Shown here: positions 32,985 to 40,243 of the stretch, one piece after another
Numbering within the stretch: position 1 is the stretch's first letter
How the letters are laid out: every line of letters begins with the position of its first letter
DNA from: Paenibacillaceae bacterium
GTDB taxonomy: Bacteria; Bacillota; Bacilli; Paenibacillales; Paenibacillaceae
DNA length: 64,000 nt
Direction: 5' to 3'
Assembly: GCA_004134985.1 (NCBI GenBank)
Contig: REGQ01000004.1
Location: 186,001-250,000 of the forward strand
Translations under genes and position numbers: made by a program
The notes under the pieces: generated by a model
What the model was told of the DNA's origin: nothing
What the model saw: only the letters and a program-made list of their open reading frames with translations
The model's database searches: none

Positions 32985-35267
32985 ATGAAAGGATGGGTTT
33001 GCGGCGTTTATACCGGGAGGGGATGGCAGTTTGAAGCGATTATTGATCTTGATGTGGCGCTCTGCTACTGGACGGTCAGGAGTCGTCAAGGCAAGTCCCA
33101 CCAACTGGAGCAAAAATTCAACAGTGATGATGCGCTGGAGGTATGGGTTTGGCAACGCCCATTATCGCTCTCAACTGCAATTCATGCGGTAGAAATGGCG
33201 GCGCAGTCGAAAGCAGGCAGCACAAGGGGAGGCGCACCCGATGTGCTGGCCCACAGTGTAAGGCAAGCTATCTCTGAAGCGAATTCGGCAAGTGGAAAAG
33301 TGTCATTGACGGAGGATGACGCCGCCCAGCAAGCTGCTGAGGCAATCCGGTTGTGGCCTGCTTATCAGCTGCAGAATACGCAGCATAGCGTCAGCAAGTA
33401 TCCCCAATACGCTCAGGCGATACCTCAAGCGATCCAACAGGCGCAAGCGCTGGCGGAGTCGGCTTTGGCCGCTGCCAGCGTTTTGCAGGGTCGTGCGCTG
33501 CTTCAGCATGAAGCGCACGACCTGCTCGCCGCTGCAGGCACAGCCCTGCCCGCTGGTACAGCAAGTTGGAACGCTGTGCTCCAACTTGCTGCATTGCTGG
33601 GCTGCCTGCGCTTGCGCAGCGCAATCGCCGCGGAAGAGCAGCCGCGGCGATTGTTTCGGGCGCGCCCGCGGCGGCGCCCCCGCTGCCAGCGCTGCGGCAG
33701 CGGCGAGGCGCAAATGCGCCGCACCGCATGCGCGGCATGCGGGCGGGAGCGCTGCGCCTATTGCGAGGCGTGCCTCGGCATGGGGCGCGCCCGCGAATGC
33801 GGGCTGCTCGTGCTGGGCGCCCCCGCGGCGAGCCAGGCGAGTCCTGCCGGCGCAGCTGCCGCTGCTGGCCCAGTTGGCCCAGCTGGAACTGTTGGCGCTG
33901 CTGGCGCAGCTGCCGGAGCAACTGCCAGTGCAACTGCCGGAGCAAAAGAATTCGCAGCAGTGGAATCAACAGCGAACTTACATACAAGCTCTGGGTCAAA
34001 GATGCCGTTCGCTGCAACATCAGCCAGCCGCGCTGAGCGGCCAAGCTATTCGGCAGCAGAAGGCAGGCTGCCGCCGGTGTCCGAGCGGCTGAAGCACTGG
34101 GGACTAAGCCCTGCTCAATTGGAAGCCGCAGGGCAAGCACTCTCTTATATTGAAAGGCTCGCAGGCGAGCCGGACAATTCAGCTTCTGGAGATGCGCTGC
34201 GAAAGACTGCTGGCAGCAACAGTTCAACCGCCAGCGAGGTGAGGGGCACAGGGACAATTGAGGAGCGGTCCTTTTTGCTGTGGGCCGTTACCGGGGCTGG
34301 CAAAACCGAGATGATCTTCCCGCTCATTGAATCGGTGCTGCTGCGGGGTGGCCGCGCGCTTGTTGCCACGCCGCGCCGCGATGTCGTGCTTGAGCTGAAT
34401 CCGCGTATACGTAAAGCGTTTCCCGGTGCGTCAGTGGTCACACTGTATGGCGGTAGCGAGCAGCGCTGGGAGCAGGGGAGCATCACGCTGGCGACAACGC
34501 ATCAATTGCTGCGTTTTGCCGGGGCATTCGAGCTGGTTATTTTGGACGAGCTCGATGCTTTTCCCTACCACGGCGATCCGATCCTTCACTATGCCGCCGA
34601 GAAATCCGCGTCGCCTGCTGGAGCGCGTGTCCTGTTGTCCGCTACACCGCCGCGGGATATGCGCAGGGCAGCCAGCAAGGGACGTCTGCCCCATGCACGC
34701 GTACCTGTGCGCTATCACAGGCATCCATTGCCTGTTCCTGCTTTGTTGCGCGTTCCGGCTGTCGAAGAAATGATACGCGGCAATCGTCTGCCTGTGCCAC
34801 TGCACAAGGCGATCACGGCATCGGCAGCCAGAGGTGCGCAAATTTTTCTTTTTGTACAGAAGATCCGCCATGTTAATCCGCTTGTCACGCTGCTGCGAGC
34901 ACGGTTCCCACAGCTTGTTATTGACGGTACATCCTCGCAAGATGCTGAACGGGCTGACAAGGTTGTGCGTTTTCGAAATCGCGACATCCGCCTGCTGGTG
35001 ACGACGACGATTTTGGAGCGGGGGGTAACCGTGCCGAAAAGTGATGTTATTATCCTCGATGCCGACGGGAAGCTGTTTGATGATGCTTCATTAATTCAGA
35101 TGGCTGGCCGTGCAGGCCGTTCAGCTGACGATCCGCGCGGTCTTGTGTTTTTTTGCGGCAGGGAGCGCACTGGAGCGCAATTGTCGGCCATCCGTCAAAT
35201 TACGGCCATGAACAAAACGGCGTTTAAAAAAGGCTATTTGTTAAAGCAGCAGCCTGGAAAGGGGTAG
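32985..35267 (+). CDS. comFA: ComFA-type DNA-uptake helicase, greatly extended
   Basis: ComFA is the cytosolic DEAD-box ATPase that helps pull transforming DNA through the membrane channel. Motifs are Walker A LWAVTGAGKTEMIFPL (about residue 436), VLDELDAFPYHGDP-type motif II reading DELDAFPY (about 520), LLSATPPRDMRRA and the C-terminal TTTILERGVTVPK with QMAGRAGRSADDPRG. A four-cysteine zinc finger typical of ComFA lies at about 233-272 (CQRCGSGEAQMRRTACAACG then CAYCEACLG). At 760 residues it far exceeds B. subtilis ComFA (463). The extra length is an N-terminal domain and a Gly/Ala-rich linker at about 275-330 (AAGPVGPAGTVGAAGAAAGA). ATG 32985 has GAGGGGAAGG upstream. Confidence 0.9.
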   Translation: MKGWVCGVYTGRGWQFEAIIDLDVALCYWTVRSRQGKSHQLEQKFNSDDALEVWVWQRPLSLSTAIHAVEMAAQSKAGSTRGGAPDVLAHSVRQAISEANSASGKVSLTEDDAAQQAAEAIRLWPAYQLQNTQHSVSKYPQYAQAIPQAIQQAQALAESALAAASVLQGRALLQHEAHDLLAAAGTALPAGTASWNAVLQLAALLGCLRLRSAIAAEEQPRRLFRARPRRRPRCQRCGSGEAQMRRTACAACGRERCAYCEACLGMGRARECGLLVLGAPAASQASPAGAAAAAGPVGPAGTVGAAGAAAGATASATAGAKEFAAVESTANLHTSSGSKMPFAATSASRAERPSYSAAEGRLPPVSERLKHWGLSPAQLEAAGQALSYIERLAGEPDNSASGDALRKTAGSNSSTASEVRGTGTIEERSFLLWAVTGAGKTEMIFPLIESVLLRGGRALVATPRRDVVLELNPRIRKAFPGASVVTLYGGSEQRWEQGSITLATTHQLLRFAGAFELVILDELDAFPYHGDPILHYAAEKSASPAGARVLLSATPPRDMRRAASKGRLPHARVPVRYHRHPLPVPALLRVPAVEEMIRGNRLPVPLHKAITASAARGAQIFLFVQKIRHVNPLVTLLRARFPQLVIDGTSSQDAERADKVVRFRNRDIRLLVTTTILERGVTVPKSDVIILDADGKLFDDASLIQMAGRAGRSADDPRGLVFFCGRERTGAQLSAIRQITAMNKTAFKKGYLLKQQPGKG

Positions 35268-35269
35268 TC

Positions 35270-35365
35270 ATCGGCAGATGAAGACAGAGTGGACAGATGT
35301 AGACCAGTCAGACGTGGACCAGCAGACAGACATAGACAGACGCGTACCAGACTTAGACAGGTTAG
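35270..35365. repeat. AGAC-rich simple repeats between comFA and comFC
   Basis: CAGACAGACATAGACAGACG and related units fill the gap. Noncoding; comFB is not present here. Confidence 0.55.
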
Positions 35366-35428
35366 CTCGAATTGGGAGGCAGAAAACAAAGGGACATTGA
35401 CCGATGGCTTTTACAATAGGAGTACACG

Positions 35429-36619
35429 ATGCGGTACTTTGTACAAGTGAAAGGAGAGAAAATGACAAAACCGACTTCAGCTAGGCTGACGATGGCTGGT
35501 GCCAACAGAGTAATTAAACAAAGCATTACCTTTCTGTATAATTTGCTAGGCCCGTCACATGCAGCATGCATGGTTTGCGGAAAAAGTACCAACTATGGCG
35601 GCGGCGAGGGCATGGACGGGGGAAGCGGCAGCAGTAAAGGGAATGGAGAGAGTTACAGGAACAATGGGAGCCATGGAAGCTCAGGCGTCCATTCAAGGGG
35701 GCAGGCTTCTTTTGCGCTGCCAGTGTCAATTTCACACCAGCTTTGCAAGGGATGTCTGGCAAGTATTTCATGGATCAGTGTCATCCGTTGTTCTGTCTGC
35801 GGCAGGTCTGTTCACTGTGAAGACTGTGTTAAGCGAAGTGATGCACAGCTGATTGCCAACCGAAGTGCCGTCAATTACGATGAGCACATGAGGGAATGGC
35901 TGGCTCAATACAAGTACCGCGGGAGCGAGCGGCTGCAGCCGCTGCTGACTGCGATGCTGTTCCCGGTGTTTGAACAGTTGACCGCCGAACTATATGCCCG
36001 AAGCAGGGAAAGGTTGAACGCTCGGCCTAATATCCGCACTATGAGACAGGATGGAGGACAAGGATGGCTGGATGAAGCGCCATCGCTTTTGAGGAAGCGA
36101 TTGAGTACCTTAATGAAATCGCTCCTGGGAATGCGACTGGGTAGCGGAAAGGAAATAAGCTCTGCATTGCGGGCTTCGTTATGGGACGCCATAACGTATG
36201 TACCCATCAGTCCGGAACGCGCCGGAGAGCGGGGGTTTAATCAGGCGGAGCAAATGGCCGCCGGCCTCGCTGCGCAGTACGGGCTTCCGATTGTGCCGCT
36301 GCTGCTGCGAACAAGGGACAGCGACAAGCAAAGCTTCAAGACGCGGCAGCAGCGGGTTAGCAACGTGGGCGGGCTGTTTGCCCCGCTGCCGGACGCTCCG
36401 GCTAATCTGGATGCTCTGCGAGCGCGAAAATGTATGGTGGCGATACGGGAACAGCCGCTCCGTCAGCAGATGAATTGCGAGCCAAATCAGCCGCTGCGGC
36501 TCCTGCTGGTCGATGATATTTATACGACAGGCAGTACGGTTCACAGCTGCGCACGGGCGCTGATGAGTATGCAGGATCGGCCTTTAGAAATTTATGCTTT
36601 AACTTGGGCACGTTCTTGA
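35429..36619 (+). CDS. comFC: ComFC-like phosphoribosyltransferase-fold competence protein
   Basis: ComFC proteins assist DNA uptake or handling with ComFA. The zinc-binding N-terminus contains CMVCGKS, CKGCLASI, CSVCGRSVHCEDC. Then come WLAQYKYRGSERL, the core YVPISPERAGERGFNQAEQM, KTRQQRVSNVGGLF and the PRPP-loop motif LLLVDDIYTTGSTVHSCA (about residue 359). A Gly/Ser-rich insertion sits at about 51-95 between two zinc-finger halves, and a second extra segment at about 185-235. This makes it 396 residues against roughly 240 in B. subtilis. ATG 35429 (TAGGAG 7 bases upstream) and ATG 35462 (AAAGGAGAG upstream) are both credible starts. Confidence 0.9.
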   Translation: MRYFVQVKGEKMTKPTSARLTMAGANRVIKQSITFLYNLLGPSHAACMVCGKSTNYGGGEGMDGGSGSSKGNGESYRNNGSHGSSGVHSRGQASFALPVSISHQLCKGCLASISWISVIRCSVCGRSVHCEDCVKRSDAQLIANRSAVNYDEHMREWLAQYKYRGSERLQPLLTAMLFPVFEQLTAELYARSRERLNARPNIRTMRQDGGQGWLDEAPSLLRKRLSTLMKSLLGMRLGSGKEISSALRASLWDAITYVPISPERAGERGFNQAEQMAAGLAAQYGLPIVPLLLRTRDSDKQSFKTRQQRVSNVGGLFAPLPDAPANLDALRARKCMVAIREQPLRQQMNCEPNQPLRLLLVDDIYTTGSTVHSCARALMSMQDRPLEIYALTWARS

Positions 36620-36653
36620 CGATAATTGATATAGGTCAATAGTTATAGATATT

Positions 36654-38639
36654 ATGAGAGGATGTTTGAAAGTAATGATGCAAGTGAACCAAGTGAACCA
36701 AGTGAACCAAGTGAACCAAGTGAACCATGTGAAGCAAGTGAAACAAGTGAAAAATGAGGATTGGCGGAGCAAGTCGCGGCTTGCAGGCAAAGTAGCTCTG
36801 ACGCTGGGAATTACCTGCGCGATGCTGTTTTCTTCTGTTGGCGCATCGGCAAGCGCGGCCTCCTCGGAGTTTCAGCAGCGGTTAGAGAGCAGAACGAAAG
36901 AGGACATTGTTGCCAAGTGGCTGAATTACCGCCCGATGGAAATGGGCGACAACTATATGTCGGCGGATCGGATCTACGCTGAGAAACCTGCGCTGACAGC
37001 ACCATTTTCGCCAGGGAAGATCAAGCAGGAATATCTTGAAGACGGGTTGAATGCTGCCAATTTCGTGCGTTATCTGGCCGGGGTGCCGGACGATTTGCAG
37101 CTTGACTGGGGCCTGGAGCGTCAGGAGCAGTCCACAGCCTTGGTGAACGCGGTCAACAATCAGATGAGCCATTATCCGAACCAGCCCGCAGGAATGGACG
37201 ATGCTTTGTTCAAGCTGGGGGCCGATGGGGCGAAGTCTAGCAATTTATACTGGGGGAGCCGAACCTTCTATGATAATGTGCTGGGCTATATGGCGGATAA
37301 CGGGGACAACAATATCGGCAGTGTTGGCCATCGGCGCTGGATTATGAATCCAGCCATGACCAAAACGATGTTCGGCATGGTATACACGCAGGGGAAAGAC
37401 GGGTACGGTACGCCGCATGCGGCAATGTATGCTTTTGACCGGGAGCGGGCAGAGGGGGCTGTGAGCTACGACTTTATGAGCTGGCCGTCAGCGGGCCATT
37501 TCCCAAAAGAAGTATTCAAGCCGCAAGATTCCTGGTCGGTAACACTTAACCCGAATCGCTATGATGCACAGCGGTCGTCAGATATTACGGTAGAGCTGAC
37601 CCGGGAACGCGACGGGAAAACATGGGCGTTTGACCAGCAGCACACCGATAAGAAGGGCCGCTTCTTCTCAGTTAGCAGAAGTGGGTATGGCGTGCCTTTT
37701 GCGGTTATTTTCCGTCCGGAGCAAATCGCTGCATTTGAGGATAACGATGTGTTCCGCGTTAAAATATCCGGGTTGTACGAGCAAAGCGGATCCTCCGCCG
37801 AAATCCAGTTTTCCACGAAATTTTTCAAAATGGTGCCGCGGTTGAACGTCCGTTATGATATTATGCTTCGCAAAGGTGAAACGCTTGAATTGACTCATAA
37901 TGGCGGTGCGCAGCAAAGCGATTTCAAGATGGAAAGCAGCAATCCCCAGGTGCTCACAGCCGATAGCAACGGTCAAATAAAAGCGCTCAGCAAAGGTCAA
38001 GCGAGGGTTTCCTTTAATGATTATTTTAGTTCGAGAAGCGTAATTTATGTTACGGTAGAGGATGCCGATCCAAAGGATAAGGTGAGTGCTTGGGCGCAGG
38101 ATGAATATAGGAAGGCGAAAGGAAATGGACTTGTAACGCTTTTCTATGACCGCACTTATCAGCAATCGATAATAAGAGATGATTTTACTTCAATGGCCGT
38201 CCAGATGGCCGAAACGATAGCGGGAAGAGATCTGTATCAGGAGCCGGATGCGCTAGCGGAATCCCCGTTCAAAGATGTGAATGACTGGAAGATCACCTGG
38301 GCAAGCAACAGCGGAATTGTTCAAGGGGTGAAAGCGGGGGAATTTGCCCCTTATCAATACATCACCCGCGAGCAGGCGGCTACACTGCTGCTGCAGCTTC
38401 GCGTCAAGTTGTATGATTTGATCAACGAGGAAGCGCCACGGGCGCCGTCAACATCGGTCGCGTTTGCTGACGACGAGTCAATTTCGTCTTGGGCAAAGGA
38501 TAATGTTTATCAGGCAGTTAGCCTTGGATTGATGAACGGCAAGAACAGCAACCGTTTTGATCCGAAGGGATTGCTGACTTATGAGCAAACCTATGTAATC
38601 ATGCAAAAGTTGTTTGAATCCATTGTCGAAACAAAGTAG
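36654..38639 (+). CDS. CAP-domain protein with C-terminal SLH domains
   Basis: A secreted wall-associated protein. Before the signal peptide (VALTLGITCAMLFSSVGASA) lies a repetitive lead of QVN units encoded by 9-base tandem repeats. A CAP (SCP/PR1-like) domain spans about 125-250, with NAANFVRYLAGVPDDLQLDW, ALVNAVNNQMSHYP and IGSVGHRRWIMNP. An extended beta region and a Big_2-like Ig domain (about 395-470, GQIKALSKGQARVSF) follow. Three SLH domains end the protein: a degenerate first (VSAWAQDEYRKAKGNGLV), then FKDVNDWKITWASNSGIVQG with ITREQAATLL, then SWAKDNVYQAVSLGLMNGKN with LTYEQTYVIM. Starts at 36654, 36675 or 36678 are all possible; none has an ideal ribosome site. Enzymatic role of the CAP domain is unknown. 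Confidence 0.9.
   Translation: MRGCLKVMMQVNQVNQVNQVNQVNHVKQVKQVKNEDWRSKSRLAGKVALTLGITCAMLFSSVGASASAASSEFQQRLESRTKEDIVAKWLNYRPMEMGDNYMSADRIYAEKPALTAPFSPGKIKQEYLEDGLNAANFVRYLAGVPDDLQLDWGLERQEQSTALVNAVNNQMSHYPNQPAGMDDALFKLGADGAKSSNLYWGSRTFYDNVLGYMADNGDNNIGSVGHRRWIMNPAMTKTMFGMVYTQGKDGYGTPHAAMYAFDRERAEGAVSYDFMSWPSAGHFPKEVFKPQDSWSVTLNPNRYDAQRSSDITVELTRERDGKTWAFDQQHTDKKGRFFSVSRSGYGVPFAVIFRPEQIAAFEDNDVFRVKISGLYEQSGSSAEIQFSTKFFKMVPRLNVRYDIMLRKGETLELTHNGGAQQSDFKMESSNPQVLTADSNGQIKALSKGQARVSFNDYFSSRSVIYVTVEDADPKDKVSAWAQDEYRKAKGNGLVTLFYDRTYQQSIIRDDFTSMAVQMAETIAGRDLYQEPDALAESPFKDVNDWKITWASNSGIVQGVKAGEFAPYQYITREQAATLLLQLRVKLYDLINEEAPRAPSTSVAFADDESISSWAKDNVYQAVSLGLMNGKNSNRFDPKGLLTYEQTYVIMQKLFESIVETK
36681..36750 (+). 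repeat. 9-base coding tandem repeat (AGTGAACCA)n
   Basis: Five near-perfect copies of the 9-mer followed by three degenerate ones (ATGTGAAGC, AAGTGAAAC, AAGTGAAAA), encoding Gln-Val-Asn then Val-Lys-Gln. The 9-base period keeps frame, so copy number can change without breaking the gene. Confidence 0.85.
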
Positions 38640-38797
38640 GGCCTCCAAGGTTCATTCGACAATTTCCTTCGATAACGATTCGACAAAATTATAGTGAAAA
38701 TTTTTGCCAATTCCGTTAAGATAGAAGAATAGAGATCGTGCGCGTGCGGCGTCAGCCGCTAGCGGATAACCTCAGGAAAGGAGAGGCGTTTCCTCTC

Positions 38798-38833
38798 ATG
38801 GTCGAAGCTATGGGAATAAGCGCTAATTATTAA
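38798..38833 (+). CDS. Candidate 11-codon leader peptide upstream of yvyF
   Basis: ATG 38798 to TAA 38831-38833 encodes MVEAMGISANY. It has the best Shine-Dalgarno sequence in the area (AGGAAAGGAGAGG), whose GAGAGG can pair with CCTCTC directly before the ATG. The yvyF ATG follows one base after the stop and has no good site of its own, so translational coupling is plausible. Confidence 0.4.
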   Translation: MVEAMGISANY

Positions 38834-38834
38834 T

Positions 38835-39242
38835 ATGAATTTGGGAAACTGTCCTCGTTGCGGCAAGCTGTTCACTGCCACTTTTCGCGAAGTATGCCCT
38901 GCTTGTCTCAAGCAGATTGATCAGGATTATGAGAAATGCGCCACTTTCCTGAGGGAAAACCGCAACTGCGCCATGGGAGAACTGTCTGAGGAAACCGGGG
39001 TTTCGGTAAGACAGATTACGAAGTTCATCCGTGAAGGGCGAATTTCAATCGTCAATGCCCCGAACATGCACTATCCATGCGAAATGTGCGGTGCGTTCAT
39101 TAAGGAGCACCATATGTGCAACGATTGCCGCAAGAAATTGCTCAAGGATGTTGCTGCGGCAGAGAGCGATGCTGCCAAACAGAACAGAAACGGGTTTCAA
39201 CAGGATGGTGTATACCGGGCCACCTACCGCCAACGGGACTAG
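38835..39242 (+). CDS. yvyF: YvyF-type flagellar operon protein (TIGR03826)
   Basis: A 135-residue protein with an N-terminal zinc-ribbon-like CPRCGKLFTATFREVCPACL, a helix-turn-helix segment AMGELSEETGVSVRQITKFI and a second cysteine cluster CEMCGAFIKEHHMCNDC. It always precedes flgM in Bacillales and is thought to be a regulator, although its target is not established. The ATG at 38835 is unusual in lacking a close ribosome site; see the leader peptide entry. A terminator-like hairpin lies between this gene and flgM. Confidence 0.9.
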   Translation: MNLGNCPRCGKLFTATFREVCPACLKQIDQDYEKCATFLRENRNCAMGELSEETGVSVRQITKFIREGRISIVNAPNMHYPCEMCGAFIKEHHMCNDCRKKLLKDVAAAESDAAKQNRNGFQQDGVYRATYRQRD

Positions 39243-39282
39243 CAGGATCGTTCCATACACCTATAAACTTTTATAAAACGGA

Positions 39283-39319
39283 TGCCGATATTACTATATA
39301 AGTAATCATCGGCTTTTTT
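39283..39319 (+). terminator. Internal terminator between yvyF and flgM
   Basis: GCCGATaTTACT pairs with AGTAATCATCGGC across TATATA and runs into six T residues. Read-through or its own promoter would be needed for flgM. Confidence 0.75.
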
Positions 39320-39354
39320 GCAGTAAATATGCCGTGTTAGACGGGGTGAGGAAT

Positions 39355-39618
39355 ATGAAAGTAAATGAGCCAGGCAGAATTGCAGGCATTCAGAAATATG
39401 CCAATCAGCAGGGGCAGCGCACTACATCCGGTGGATCGGTCCGACGCAAGGATGAAGTATCGATCTCATCGGAAGCAAAGGAGCTTCTCGAATTGAACAG
39501 GGCAAGCAGAGCGGAACGTTCAGAGCAGCTAAACAGCCTTAAGTCAGCCGTTGCATCCGGCACTTATCATGTAGAAGCAGGGAAAATTGCCGAGAAGCTT
39601 CTTCCCTATCTAAAGTAG
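39355..39618 (+). CDS. flgM: Anti-sigma-D factor FlgM
   Basis: FlgM holds sigma-D inactive until the hook-basal body is complete. The 87-residue product starts MKVNEPGRIAGIQKY and has the conserved DEVSISSEAKELLEL, then SLKSAVASGTYHVEAGKIAE and KLLPYLK. ATG 39355 has GGGGTGAGG upstream, which excludes a longer TTG form at 39334. It heads the flgM-flgN-flgK-flgL-yviE run. The two sigma-D-like promoters before SLH genes imply that FlgM would also affect them. Confidence 0.95.
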   Translation: MKVNEPGRIAGIQKYANQQGQRTTSGGSVRRKDEVSISSEAKELLELNRASRAERSEQLNSLKSAVASGTYHVEAGKIAEKLLPYLK

Positions 39619-39673
39619 CTTACGGCACTTGAAGGAATGGGACGAGGCGACAGCCAAGGAAGAGGGAAGGCAA

Positions 39674-40177
39674 ATGAACGATAAGCTGCAAGTCATCATA
39701 GATACGCTTGAGGAATTGACTGGGCTTCACCGCCAGTTGATTGTCTATAGCAAGGAAAAGCAGGAAGCCATTGCAGCCAATCGGACAGATCTTATTGCTG
39801 CAGTTGCCACGCGCGAGTCGAAGGTGATTCAGCGGGTAGGCGATACCGATCGGCGCCGCCTGTTGGCGGTCGGGGAATATGTGGCGAAGCTTGGCTTTAC
39901 TCCAACTGGCACGTTCCGAATGGAACAGCTTGTACAAATGGTCTACATTGCCGAGGAGAAGCAGCAGCTTCGCGCCGCTTGCACCGAGTTGTCGCAGGCG
40001 CTTGCGCAATTGCGTGAGATTAATGATTTTAACCAGCAGATGATTAAGCTTAATCTGGAGTATATCTCCTGTTCGCTTGATTTGCTCGCTGGACCGAGCG
40101 AGGACGAGGCGACCTACCATCGCTCCTTGCAAGCGGAAGGCTTCAAACGCAGAAGCCAGTTCGACACGAAAGCTTAG
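39674..40177 (+). CDS. flgN: Flagellar chaperone FlgN
   Basis: FlgN delivers the hook-filament junction proteins FlgK and FlgL to the export gate. The 167-residue, mostly helical product includes LQVIIDTLEELTGLHRQLIV, YSKEKQEAIAANRTDLI and TELSQALAQLREINDFNQQM, with the terminal LNLEYISCSLDLL typical of the family. ATG 39674 has GAGGGAAGG just upstream; the frame is open further but lacks a site. It lies directly before flgK. Confidence 0.92.
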   Translation: MNDKLQVIIDTLEELTGLHRQLIVYSKEKQEAIAANRTDLIAAVATRESKVIQRVGDTDRRRLLAVGEYVAKLGFTPTGTFRMEQLVQMVYIAEEKQQLRAACTELSQALAQLREINDFNQQMIKLNLEYISCSLDLLAGPSEDEATYHRSLQAEGFKRRSQFDTKA

Positions 40178-40243
40178 GTATATAACGGCAACAGATGTCT
40201 GGATAAGGCATGCAAGCTCAGACTAGAGAAGAGGTGCAATACA

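Noticed and set aside
33391-34257. Long antisense and frame-shifted open frames across comFA
   Set aside because: The region is low-complexity and GC-rich, which keeps stops rare in all frames; the plus-strand frame is continuous with the zinc finger and helicase motifs.
38640-38797. Sigma-D promoter before yvyF
   Set aside because: Elements resembling TAAA and GCCGATAT are present only with wrong spacing or several mismatches.
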